From CAZAMP01 sp964486455 (GTDB lineage Bacteria > Eisenbacteria > RBG-16-71-46 > CAZAMP01), in contig CAZAMP010000067.1 in NCBI GenBank assembly GCA_964486455.1, positions 1 through 18,881 of the forward strand: 18,881 nt of DNA, read 5' to 3'. This document shows, in pieces, positions 7,895-15,369 of the stretch. Both the position numbers and the translations under genes were made by a program. Position 1 is the stretch's first letter. Each line of letters begins with the position of its first letter. The notes under the pieces were generated by a model that ran no database searches, was not told the origin of the DNA, and saw only the letters and a program-made list of their open reading frames with translations.

Positions 7895-8934
7895 CCGGTG
7901 GGCGAGGCGAGCGATTCTGGCCGCTTAGCCGGGCGGCGCGGCCCAAGCAGCTGACAAACCTGACCGGAGAGGCGACGATGTTGCGCCTGACGGTCGATCG
8001 CTTGCTCGGCGAGATCCCTCCCGAACGCATTCTCGTGGTCACATCGGGGTCCATTGCCGACGCCATCGCCGAAGAGCTGCCAATGCTCCCGGCGGGGCAG
8101 ATCATCGGTGAGCCGTTCGGACGGAACTCGGCCCCGCCGATCGCGCTCGTGGCCCGGTGGTGCTACCGGAACGATCCTGATGCCGTGTTTCTGGTTGCCC
8201 CGTCCGATCATCTGATCGAGACGGGCCCGTTCATCGAGACGCTGCGCGAGGCGGCCTCCCATGCCGCTTCGTCCTCCGATCTGGTCACGTTCGGGATCAG
8301 GCCGACCCGGCCGGAGACCGGTTACGGATACATCGAGCGGGGGGAGCGCCTCGCGGGGAACGTCTACCGGGCGCAGTCGTTCGTCGAGAAGCCGGAGCGC
8401 GAGGTCGCCGAGACGTTGGTTGCCGGCGGCCGCCACGCCTGGAACAGCGGGATGTTCGTCTGGGGCGCCGCGACGATTCTCGCCGCGTTCGAACGCCATG
8501 CGCCCGAGATCAGCGCGGCGGCGTCGGCGCTCAAGATCGACGCGGAAGGCACGATCTCACCGGCCGCCCTGGAGGCGTTCTACGGTGCTTGTCCATCCAT
8601 CTCTATCGACTACGCCGTGATGGAGAGCGCCACGCGTGTCGCGGTGGTGGATGGTCGCTTTCGCTGGAGCGATGTCGGCTCGTGGGCCTCGCTCGGGCAA
8701 GTATTCGACGCGGACAACGATGGGAATATCATGGTGGGCGACGTGAAAACGCTCGACGCCAAGGACTCGATATTCTACTCGGACGGCGCGCCGATCGCCG
8801 CGATCGGTGTCGAACGACTCATCGTTGTCCGCGTTGGCGAGCTGACGTTGGTATGCCCGATCGATCGGGCGCAGGAGGTACGGGAGTTCGTGCGCGCGAT
8901 CGGTGGGGATGTCACATGGGAGCGCCATTTATGA
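7873..8934 (+). CDS. manC: Mannose-1-phosphate guanylyltransferase (short form, without isomerase domain)
   Basis: The enzyme should make GDP-mannose from mannose-1-phosphate and GTP in the cytoplasm, feeding mannose, and possibly GDP-fucose or GDP-rhamnose, into the glycan. All family motifs are present in its 353 residues: VLAGGRGERFWPLSR (6-20) with PKQ, EPFGRNSAPPI (80-90), APSDH (109-113), GYGYIE (150-155), FVEKP (170-174), NSGMF (191-195), DYAVME (246-251) and WSDVGSW (265-271). The C-terminal third resembles the usual left-handed helix remnant; there is no fused phosphomannose isomerase. GTG 7873 is preferred because AGGAGGGGG (7857-7865) lies 7 bases upstream; a GTG at 7855 would put that site inside the gene. 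The stop overlaps the next start (ATGA). No GDP-mannose-converting enzyme is in the window. Confidence 0.95.
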   Translation: MLYACVLAGGRGERFWPLSRAARPKQLTNLTGEATMLRLTVDRLLGEIPPERILVVTSGSIADAIAEELPMLPAGQIIGEPFGRNSAPPIALVARWCYRNDPDAVFLVAPSDHLIETGPFIETLREAASHAASSSDLVTFGIRPTRPETGYGYIERGERLAGNVYRAQSFVEKPEREVAETLVAGGRHAWNSGMFVWGAATILAAFERHAPEISAAASALKIDAEGTISPAALEAFYGACPSISIDYAVMESATRVAVVDGRFRWSDVGSWASLGQVFDADNDGNIMVGDVKTLDAKDSIFYSDGAPIAAIGVERLIVVRVGELTLVCPIDRAQEVREFVRAIGGDVTWERHL

Positions 8935-9485
8935 GCGCGACGCGAATTTCGCTTGTCGGCCGCTGCAGATGGTGCGCGCTCGCGACGGCCATCCTGTGTG
9001 CGGTCGGACTGCATGGGTGTGGGGGACGCGACGTCGCTCCCGGGGTTACGCCCTCGCCGAAAGACGTCGCGGAGAGACCACTGGCCGGTGATTTTCCCGA
9101 AGACACCCCTCTGGCTATCCCGGAGGCCGGCGCAGGGGAGGTCCAAGAGACCGGTTCGGCGGCAGACACCCCGACGGCCCTGGGTGCGGAGAACGCGTCG
9201 GAGACAGCCGGGGCGACAGGGCTCGATGCACGCACGCAGGGTTTTCGTGTGCAGATCTACGCCGGACACAGACGCGATCGAGCGGAGGAAGTGGCCGATC
9301 AAGCGAGGGCGGCATTGGGACTGCCCGTGTATATGGTTGCGACCCCCGATTACTTCAAGGTGCATGTTGGGGACTGTCCCGGCCGCGAGGACGCCGACGT
9401 GTTGGTCGGGCGCGTTCGCGCGGCGGGATATGGCGATGCGTGGATCGTCAGCGCTTTGGTCAAGACGGGAACGGTGATGGATTGA
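8931..9485 (+). CDS. Lipoprotein with C-terminal SPOR domain
   Basis: A small exported protein, 184 residues. The N-terminus has a basic start, a hydrophobic stretch (about 14-27) and a lipobox GLHGC with the lipidated cysteine at 30, so it should be anchored in a membrane facing the periplasm. A Pro/Glu/Ala/Thr-rich linker (about 34-100) leads to a SPOR domain, GFRVQIYAGHRRDRAEEVAD to about residue 174, with the typical YKVHVGDCPGREDA-like second half (YFKVHVGDCP). SPOR domains bind peptidoglycan stripped of stem peptides and often mark division sites. The gene starts with ATGA overlapping the guanylyltransferase stop, and its own stop overlaps the next start (TTGA), so it is translationally coupled to cytoplasmic sugar-nucleotide genes. 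A link between glycan export and the cell wall is an inference. Confidence 0.88.
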   Translation: MSATRISLVGRCRWCALATAILCAVGLHGCGGRDVAPGVTPSPKDVAERPLAGDFPEDTPLAIPEAGAGEVQETGSAADTPTALGAENASETAGATGLDARTQGFRVQIYAGHRRDRAEEVADQARAALGLPVYMVATPDYFKVHVGDCPGREDADVLVGRVRAAGYGDAWIVSALVKTGTVMD

Positions 9486-10705
9486 ACCGAATCTGTCTAT
9501 ATGAGCGGGAGCCGACGGAGCTACTGCCGCTGGTGTGGCTTCGACCGGTGTGGGACCTGCGCGTCGGGGCGCTCACCCTCGAAGAGCGTGTCAAACGCCT
9601 CTGGCCCGACGCTGAAATCGCATACGCCGGACGTTCGCTCCTGAACGATCTCTGGATCGCGCGCCGCGGGAGGGCACTCGTCGAGCCGGTGCCGCTTGGT
9701 GACACGCTCTTCTTGGAGGCGGGGTTCGCCGCGTCGTCCGCCGTGGCCGACGCGATCGCGAAGCACGATCCACCGTATCGCTTGGTGGTCGGAGACGTGA
9801 CCGTTGGCTATCATTCGGCCGCCGCGGAGGAGCAAGCGCTTCCGGGCGGTGAGCTTCTCGCCCAGGCGATCGCCGAGGTGGGGCGCGGCTGGCCGTCATT
9901 CGAGATCGATGCGGTCGTCGTGCGGAGCCTGCCGGACCCGATCCGCTACCTGGAGCGACTTTTCGCGGATGATGCCTCGCTCGCCGAGGCCCCGGTTTTC
10001 AAAGCGGAGGAGCATCCTGGTGTCACGCGCGTCGGCGAAGGGACGATTCGCGTCGAGCCGGGCGTGACGATTGATCCCGGGACGACCCTCGATGCTCGGG
10101 AAGGTCCGATCACGCTTCTTTCCGGCGCGACCCTCACCCACGGGACGTGGCTCAAGGGGCCCGCCGCGGTCGGGCGCGACACGCATCTTCTGGGTGGAGT
10201 CATTGGACCGTTCGTCGCGACCGGGCCGGCATGCAAGATTCGCGGTGAGGTTGCCGAGACGATACTCCAAGGTTGCACGAACAAGGCACACGATGGGTTC
10301 ATCGGCCACTCGTTTCTCGGGGAATGGGTCAATCTCGGAGCGCTCACGACGTGTAGCGATCTGAAGAACAACTACTCCGAGGTGCGGCTCGTTGTCGGCG
10401 GGCGGATGATCGCAACCGGGCTGAGCAAGCTTGGTGTCATGGTTGGAGATCACGCGAAGACCGCGATCGGCACGCTGCTGTCCACCGGGGCGGTGGTGGG
10501 GCCGGCGGCAAACGTGTTCGGCGCGTCCGGTCTGAGCGGGAAGGCAATCCCCATGTTCGCGTGGGGAGAGGCCGATCATGGTGGAAAGGGTTCGTACGAT
10601 ATCGATCGCTGCATTCAGACGGCTCGTGTCGTAATGTCGCGACGATCCGTCGAGATGGAGCCGGCCTACGAGGAGCTTTTGCGCCGCGTGCACGAGCTCC
10701 GGTGA
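9482..10705 (+). CDS. GlmU-like nucleotidyl-/acetyltransferase, alternative bacterial form (putative UDP-GlcNAc synthesis)
   Basis: At 407 residues this matches the alternative GlmU family (TIGR03991 type) known from Bacteroidetes and other lineages, proposed to turn glucosamine-1-phosphate into UDP-GlcNAc. The N-terminal nucleotidyltransferase-like part has ELLPLVWLRPVWDLRVGALT (13-32). The C-terminal left-handed beta helix has GPFVATGPACKIRGEV (242-257), CTNKAHDGFIGHSFLGEWVN (265-284) and LKNNYSEVRL (294-303), the strongest diagnostic blocks. The start is TTG 9482, overlapping the SPOR gene stop; the family N-terminus (NRICLYE) begins right there, and the in-frame ATG at 9440 would only add unrelated residues. 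Two activities are inferred from family; the acyl and sugar substrates could differ from those of true GlmU. Confidence 0.88.
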   Translation: MNRICLYEREPTELLPLVWLRPVWDLRVGALTLEERVKRLWPDAEIAYAGRSLLNDLWIARRGRALVEPVPLGDTLFLEAGFAASSAVADAIAKHDPPYRLVVGDVTVGYHSAAAEEQALPGGELLAQAIAEVGRGWPSFEIDAVVVRSLPDPIRYLERLFADDASLAEAPVFKAEEHPGVTRVGEGTIRVEPGVTIDPGTTLDAREGPITLLSGATLTHGTWLKGPAAVGRDTHLLGGVIGPFVATGPACKIRGEVAETILQGCTNKAHDGFIGHSFLGEWVNLGALTTCSDLKNNYSEVRLVVGGRMIATGLSKLGVMVGDHAKTAIGTLLSTGAVVGPAANVFGASGLSGKAIPMFAWGEADHGGKGSYDIDRCIQTARVVMSRRSVEMEPAYEELLRRVHELR

Positions 10706-10747
10706 CACAGCGTCGCGAGGGCGCTGGAGCGGGAAAGAGTTTGATAG

Positions 10748-11755
10748 ATGCCCGAACTACGTAAAGACCCCGTTGTCGGACGGTGGGTGATCATCGCCTC
10801 CGAGCGAAGCGATCGACCGCTCTCGTTCAAGCCGGCGAAGCTCGAGACGACGGGCGAACTCTGTCCGTTCTGTTCCGGTCACGAGGATGACACGCCGCCG
10901 GAGGTGTACGCGGTCCGAAATCCCGGGAGTCTGAAGGACTCTCCCGGATGGGAAGTGCGCGTCGTGCCCAACAAGTTCCCCGCGCTCAAGATCGAGGGGG
11001 ACCTGGAGAAGCGCGGCTTCGGCATCTACGACCGAATGAACGGGATCGGTGCCCACGAGGTCATCATCGAGTCCGCATCGCACACGACCGAGTTCAGTGA
11101 TCTTTCGCCGGATCATATCTGCGCGGTTCTCGACGCCTACCGATCCCGCATGATCGATCTCAAGAAAGACAGCCGCTTCCAGTACATCCAGATTTTCAAG
11201 AACCACGGTGAGCCGGCCGGCGCAACGTTGGAGCATCCCCATGCGCAGCTCATCGCCACGCCGATCCTCCCACGACGGATCGTCGACGAGCTCCGAGGGG
11301 CGGAGTTTCACTATTCGCATCGGGACCGCTGCATCTTCTGTGACATGGTGCAGCAGGAGATCAACTTCCGGGAGCGGATCGTCGCGCAGACCGAGCATCA
11401 CCTGGCGTTCTCGCCGTTCGCGCCGCGTTTTCCGTTCGAGACCTGGATCTTGCCGCGTCAGCACGAAGCCGCCTTCGAGCAGTGCTCGCTGGGTAGCTTC
11501 GACGACCTCGCGCTCATCCTGAAAGAGACGATCATCCGCATCAATCTGGCGCTCAATCGCCCGGCCTACAATTTCGTCCTTCACACCGCGCCGATCGGGA
11601 TGGAGAAGTCCGCCTACTATCACTGGCACTTCGAGGTCATGCCGAAGCTGACGAAGGTGGCGGGCTTCGAGTGGGGCACCGGCTTCTACATCAATCCCAC
11701 GCCACCCGAGGAAGCGGCGGCCGCCCTGCGGAACGTCGTGATCCCCGGCGAATGA
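10748..11755 (+). CDS. galT: Galactose-1-phosphate uridylyltransferase (GalT-type, HIT superfamily)
   Basis: A 335-residue nucleotidylyltransferase that moves UMP between a UDP-hexose and a hexose-1-phosphate, linking UDP-glucose and UDP-galactose pools in the cytoplasm. The active-site HPHAQ (163-167) holds the histidine that carries UMP. CPFC (39-42) with H112 and H163 can form the zinc site; a second pair, CIFC (195-198), is typical of the shorter GalT branch. The C-terminal YYHWHFEVMPKLTKVAGFEW block is also characteristic. Full length, no truncation. It follows the GlmU-like gene after 42 bases with only a weak ribosome site (GGGAAAGAG about 10731-10739). Members of this branch can use other hexose-1-phosphates, so the exact sugar is not certain. 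No galK or galE is in the window. Confidence 0.93.
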   Translation: MPELRKDPVVGRWVIIASERSDRPLSFKPAKLETTGELCPFCSGHEDDTPPEVYAVRNPGSLKDSPGWEVRVVPNKFPALKIEGDLEKRGFGIYDRMNGIGAHEVIIESASHTTEFSDLSPDHICAVLDAYRSRMIDLKKDSRFQYIQIFKNHGEPAGATLEHPHAQLIATPILPRRIVDELRGAEFHYSHRDRCIFCDMVQQEINFRERIVAQTEHHLAFSPFAPRFPFETWILPRQHEAAFEQCSLGSFDDLALILKETIIRINLALNRPAYNFVLHTAPIGMEKSAYYHWHFEVMPKLTKVAGFEWGTGFYINPTPPEEAAAALRNVVIPGE

Positions 11756-11761
11756 CCGTCG

Positions 11762-12439
11762 ATGCAGACACCCGCTGAGAAGCGTCTCGTCGACGAGCTC
11801 GTCCGCGTGCTGAAGGCGAGTGATGGCGACCGCGGCGAAGGGGCACGCATTCTGAACGTCGGTGCCGGACAGAGCCTCTCGATCGAAACCCAGCTCACGC
11901 GCGCCGGCTGTGTCTACGTGTCGGATCGCACGGACGTCGACGACTGCGATATCGATCACCCGTCCGTGGGGCGAACCTGGAGATGCTCCGCCGAAGCGAT
12001 GCCGGATGTCGGGGCATCCGACTACGTGGCGGTCTTCGCGAATTACGTGCTCGAGCACGTTCCCGATGTCGGGGCCGCGGCAAGAGAGATCTATCGCATT
12101 CTAAAGCCTTCGGGGCGATTCATCGTCTCGGTGCCGAATCCGACGGCGCCGGAGTTCGTGGTGTCGCGACTGACGCCGCTCTGGCTCCACCGCATGGTTC
12201 GCGGGGAGGAGGCGTGGGAGACGCACTACGACTATCAGAATGTGGATGGCCTGAAGTCGCTCTTCGAGGGGGCGGGTTTTCGGACCCTGGAGACGTGCTA
12301 CTACGGCTTCACGGAGGGCTATCTCGCCCGCTTCCCGGTCATCAACCTTCTTGCCCGGCTATACGATCGAATGATCTCGGCATTGGGCGTTCGGAGATTC
12401 ATGGGCAATGTCTGCGTCATCTTCCAGAAACCAGCCTGA
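11762..12439 (+). CDS. SAM-dependent methyltransferase (class I, Methyltransf_11-like)
   Basis: A cytoplasmic class I methyltransferase, 225 residues. ILNVGAGQSLS (30-40) is the SAM-binding glycine loop, D55 in YVSDRTDVDD is the acidic residue at the end of strand 2, and FANYVLEHVPD (92-102) followed by LKPSGRFIVSVPNP (114-127) are typical motif III/post-I blocks. The C-terminal third is long (about 95 residues) and aromatic-rich. It starts 6 bases after the galT stop, and its 3' end overlaps the GT-C gene by 32 bases, so it belongs to the same transcript. O-methylation of a sugar or capping of a glycan is plausible from context; the substrate cannot be read from the sequence. Confidence 0.85.
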   Translation: MQTPAEKRLVDELVRVLKASDGDRGEGARILNVGAGQSLSIETQLTRAGCVYVSDRTDVDDCDIDHPSVGRTWRCSAEAMPDVGASDYVAVFANYVLEHVPDVGAAAREIYRILKPSGRFIVSVPNPTAPEFVVSRLTPLWLHRMVRGEEAWETHYDYQNVDGLKSLFEGAGFRTLETCYYGFTEGYLARFPVINLLARLYDRMISALGVRRFMGNVCVIFQKPA

Positions 12440-13934
12440 GGATTCGAACAGTGCCGGTTCGGGCGGTGCCGTCTGGGCACTGGGAGCCGCGATCGTCTGC
12501 CTGGCGCTTCTGACCCTGTATTGGGGTTTCGCGGGTGACGACACGTTCATCTATCTGCAGTACGCGCGAAACATCGCCCAGGGAGACGGCTTCTCGTTCA
12601 ATGCCGGTGAGCCGTCGTACGGAACGACCGGACCGGTGTGGGCACTCCTCGTGGCCGGGGCGTGGAAGATCGCCGGCGGCGACCTCTATCTCATCGCGAA
12701 GCTGCTGGGCTTCGTCTTCACGGCGCTCGCGATCTGGGCCTTTCACGGGCTCGCGCGTCACGTTCTTCAGGACGGTTGGTTGGCGGCGGTGGCGGCGTTC
12801 GCGCTGGCGTTCGACCCTTGGCTTCTCAAGTGGGGTGGGAGCGGCATGGAGACGCCGCTCAGCCTGCTCATCGTCTTTCTGGCAACGCGTCTCTATCTCC
12901 GCGAGTGTGAGCGCGGTGGCTTTCCGCTGTGGGCACTGCTCCTGGGGCTGGGGACGTTGGTGCGCCCGGAGCTCATCGCTCTCTTTCTCATCTTTGTCTT
13001 CGACCGGATCGTCTTGATCAGCCCTCATCCCGGTGCCGGCAATCGATGGCGGGTCACGGCCGCGGCGATCGTGCTCTATGTGATCCCGCTCGCGCCCTGG
13101 TTCCTCTACGCGCACGCGCAGTTCGGAGATGTCGTCGCGGCGACCATTCACGCCAAGAGCGGCTACACGTCGCGCTGGGAAGTCGTGGTGCGGACGGTGA
13201 AGATCATCGGAAGCGGTTACGGCGCGGCGCTAGTCGTAGCGGTCGCCGGCCTCATTGCTTTCTGCCGAGGCAGGGGAGGTTTTCGCTACCTCGTGTATCG
13301 ACTCGCGACGACGCGGCTTCTCTGGGCGTGGGTGATTGCGCTCCCGGCCGCGTACTTCGTGACGATGAGCTATGTGGCCTCTCGATACCTTCTCATCGCC
13401 ACACCATTCATCCTGCTGCTCGGGTTCTGGGGGATCGCCAAGCTCACGAATCGGGCCCACCGCTACGCCTCGATCATCTTGGCCGTGTTGGCGGTATCGA
13501 GCGTGCTCGTGCAGGCGACGGTCATCTATCCGCGGACGCGGTTCGAACGGGGTGTGGACGGCAACTTCATCGCGGTCGCCGAGTGGGTGAGGGACAACAC
13601 GCCGACCGACGCGCTCGTCGCGGTGCACGAGGTCGGGGCGATCGGTTACTTCTGCGAACGGCGGATCGTCGATACCGCGGGGCTCGTCACGAGCGTGAGC
13701 CTTCCGTACGTCCTGGAGAAGCGGCACGCGGACCTCTTCCGAGACCTCGAGCCGGACTACTATGTGTCGAGCGGTGACATCCGAATCGATCGCTTCGTCT
13801 TTGATCCGTTCGGCGATCGAATGACGAAGCTCTTCGAGCGCGAGATCCAGCGAGGCGGATCGTCGGATGTGTTCTCGATGCGCATGCCGATTGGCGTCTA
13901 TGCGATGGACTGGTCAGCGCCCATCGAACGGTAG
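12408..13934 (+). CDS. GT-C family membrane glycosyltransferase (AftB-like N-terminal motif)
   Basis: A polytopic inner-membrane protein of 508 residues. After a polar start, a first helix (about 22-40) leads into GDDTFIYLQYARNIAQGDGF (43-62), in which D44-D45 is the catalytic acidic pair of GT-C enzymes on the first periplasmic loop. FNAGEPSYGTTGPVWALL continues the block known from AftB-like arabinosyltransferases (GT89). About nine more helices follow to about residue 375, then a soluble tail with EVGAIGYFCERRIVDTAGLV, a block typical of this family. Such enzymes use polyprenyl-phosphate sugars and act outside the membrane. Starting at ATG 12408 it overlaps the methyltransferase gene by 32 bases; no later in-frame start keeps the first helix. 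It could add a terminal or branching sugar to the glycan; donor unknown. Last gene of the block. Confidence 0.87.
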   Translation: MSASSSRNQPEDSNSAGSGGAVWALGAAIVCLALLTLYWGFAGDDTFIYLQYARNIAQGDGFSFNAGEPSYGTTGPVWALLVAGAWKIAGGDLYLIAKLLGFVFTALAIWAFHGLARHVLQDGWLAAVAAFALAFDPWLLKWGGSGMETPLSLLIVFLATRLYLRECERGGFPLWALLLGLGTLVRPELIALFLIFVFDRIVLISPHPGAGNRWRVTAAAIVLYVIPLAPWFLYAHAQFGDVVAATIHAKSGYTSRWEVVVRTVKIIGSGYGAALVVAVAGLIAFCRGRGGFRYLVYRLATTRLLWAWVIALPAAYFVTMSYVASRYLLIATPFILLLGFWGIAKLTNRAHRYASIILAVLAVSSVLVQATVIYPRTRFERGVDGNFIAVAEWVRDNTPTDALVAVHEVGAIGYFCERRIVDTAGLVTSVSLPYVLEKRHADLFRDLEPDYYVSSGDIRIDRFVFDPFGDRMTKLFEREIQRGGSSDVFSMRMPIGVYAMDWSAPIER

Positions 13935-14024
13935 CCGCGCTCCCCTTCGAAGTGTCACCTCAATGCGACATCCGGCCAAGAGCTCCAAAGCTATCTGTTG
14001 TAAACACATGGGTTACGTTTGCAC

Positions 14025-14076
14025 CCGGGTAGAAAACCTGGAAAGTCATTGGACGATCGCCGTCGGATATCCGACG
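14025..14076. terminator. Convergent intergenic region with hairpin and 16-bp perfect palindrome; possible bidirectional terminator
   Basis: The 176 bases between the ends of the GT-C gene (+) and the aspartokinase gene (-) hold no gene. CGTCGGATATCCGACG at 14061-14076 is a perfect 16-bp palindrome. Upstream, CCGGGT (14025-14030) and ACCTGG (14036-14041) can pair around AGAAA with one G-U pair. Convergent genes usually need a terminator here, but neither element is followed by a clear T-run on either strand, so the role is uncertain. Confidence 0.35.
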
Positions 14077-14110
14077 CGCCGCACGATGGCCGAGAAATTG
14101 TCCGGGAGGG

Positions 14111-15091
14111 CTACTCCTCGAAGAGACGGCGGTGAGCGTGAGCAATCAATGCATCGGCCGCCGAACGGTCCGTGATGGCCCATGAGAGCGCGAAATCGGA
14201 CAATCGCTGCGGAGGGGGGGGAGAAGCGGTAGGCGGAGCGCCGGGCAGCCCGGCCGATTCGATCGATGCGAGTCGCTCGAGGCCACCAACGAGGGTGACG
14301 GTGCGGGTACCGTCATCCGAGTCCGCGACGGCTAGACCGTACAGGGCGGAAGGATCAACATCGTCGAAGGTAATGCGTGTGCCGGGCGAGTCGTTGAGCG
14401 AACAGCGCACGGTGATCTCCACACCTTTCTCCATGGCGAAGCGGACGGCCTCGTCGTGGAGGACATCCGCTCCGGCTTCCGCAAGTGCCAGCATGGCTCT
14501 CGCCGGAATCGTCTCGAGAAGACGTGCGTTCGGGCTGATTCGGGGATCAGCGGTCATCACGCCGTCGACGTCCTTGTAGAGCTCGCAGCGTTCGGCCTCG
14601 AACGTGGCGGCCAGCGCGACCGCGGTGAGATCGGATCCGCCCCGGCCGAGAGTGGTGACTTCCTTCTCTTCGCTGACACCCTGGAACCCCGCCACGATGA
14701 CGATGAGGTCGTCGGCAAGCGACTCATGGATGCGGATCGGTCGGACGTCCTTGATCCTGGCGTTTCCGTGCGATGTGTCGGTGATGATGCCGCTCTGCGA
14801 TCCAGTGAACGAGATGGCGCGTTCGCCCTTGGCGTAGATGGCCATCGCGACGAGTGCCATTGTGATCCGCTCGCCGGCCGTGACGAGCATGTCCATTTCG
14901 CGGCGGGGTGGCTCGGGGTTTACCTGGCGGGCGAGGCGCTCCATTTCGTCCGTCGTCTGGCCCATGGCCGAGACGACGGCAATGACCTGACTCCCGGCGC
15001 GCTTGGCGGCGACAATGCGGTCTGAGATGCGTAGGAGCGCCGGTGGATCGGCCACCGACGTGCCCCCGAATTTTTGAACCACAACTGGCAT
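14111..15091 (-). CDS. lysC: Aspartate kinase with most of the ACT regulatory region missing
   Basis: Catalyses ATP-dependent phosphorylation of aspartate, the first step towards lysine, threonine, methionine and diaminopimelate. The catalytic domain is complete: QKFGGTS (6-12), TAGERITMAL (71-80), GRGGSDLTAVALA (149-161), YKDVDGVMTADPRI (172-185) and AGADVLHDEAVRFAMEKG (206-223). The protein ends at 326 residues, whereas usual aspartokinases have about 400 or more with two tandem ACT domains. Here only about 75 residues follow: a strand-like TRTVTLVGG, a Pro-rich stretch (281-296) and an end, AADALIAHAHRRLFEE, that resembles the last helix of an ACT domain. The start ATG has GGAG 5 bases upstream. 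It runs divergently from the tRNA genes; no homoserine dehydrogenase is fused or adjacent. Confidence 0.92.
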   Translation of the reverse strand: MPVVVQKFGGTSVADPPALLRISDRIVAAKRAGSQVIAVVSAMGQTTDEMERLARQVNPEPPRREMDMLVTAGERITMALVAMAIYAKGERAISFTGSQSGIITDTSHGNARIKDVRPIRIHESLADDLIVIVAGFQGVSEEKEVTTLGRGGSDLTAVALAATFEAERCELYKDVDGVMTADPRISPNARLLETIPARAMLALAEAGADVLHDEAVRFAMEKGVEITVRCSLNDSPGTRITFDDVDPSALYGLAVADSDDGTRTVTLVGGLERLASIESAGLPGAPPTASPPPPQRLSDFALSWAITDRSAADALIAHAHRRLFEE

Positions 15092-15130
15092 GATCGCTCC
15101 ATCGAGATACTACGACGCAGTTTCGCCCGA

Positions 15131-15147
15131 TTGACTCAAGGGGTCAA
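15131..15147. promoter_or_regulatory. Hyphenated palindrome between lysC and the tRNA promoter
   Basis: TTGACTC (15131-15137) and GGGTCAA (15141-15147) form a 7-3-7 inverted repeat with one mismatch. It lies 40 bases upstream of the aspartokinase start on the minus strand and 22 bases upstream of the tRNA -35 box, the position expected for an operator serving either direction. No known regulator is recognised. Confidence 0.35.
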
Positions 15148-15168
15148 TGGGAGCTGCCGAAAAAGAGG

Positions 15169-15198
15169 TTGACACTCCGGCCGGGGGCTTCATATCAT
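15169..15198 (+). promoter_or_regulatory. Sigma-70 promoter of the tRNA-Gly/tRNA-Cys genes
   Basis: TTGACA at 15169-15174 is a perfect -35 box; TATCAT at 15193-15198 matches five of six -10 bases, with an 18-base spacer. Transcription would begin near 15205, leaving about 50 bases before the mature tRNA-Gly. That leader can fold: bases 15210-15217 pair with 15225-15232 including two G-U pairs. Confidence 0.7.
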
Positions 15199-15254
15199 TC
15201 CCGGGCTCGAACTGCAGCTTTAACTTGTAGTTAGAGACTTAAGAGCGATCTAGA

Positions 15255-15330
15255 GCGGAAGTAGCTCAGCTGGTAGAGCTCCACCTTGCCAAGGTGGTTG
15301 TCGCGGGTTCAAATCCCGTCTTCCGCTCCA
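15255..15330 (+). tRNA. tRNA-Gly (anticodon GCC)
   Basis: A 76-base cloverleaf. Acceptor arm GCGGAAG (15255-15261) pairs with CTTCCGC (15320-15326), followed by discriminator T and an encoded CCA (15328-15330). The D arm has TAGCTCAGCTGGTAGAGC. The anticodon stem CCACC/GGTGG closes loop TTGCCAA with anticodon GCC at 15288-15290, which reads GGC and GGU glycine codons. The T arm has GGGTTCAAATCCC. First gene after the strong promoter. Confidence 0.97.
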
Positions 15331-15369
15331 TATATTCCGGCCGTCTGCGGGGTCGGCCGTACGCGTATC

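Noticed and set aside
10757..12058. Long open frame of 433 codons on the minus strand
   Set aside because: It covers galT and half of the methyltransferase gene, whose motifs are unmistakable on the plus strand. Its translation is Arg/His-rich with no domain, a usual shadow in GC-rich DNA.
15092..15147. Promoter for lysC on the minus strand
   Set aside because: TTGACC with a 17-base spacer leads to GAAACT, and TAGTAT lies 21 bases from TTGAGT; neither combination is convincing.
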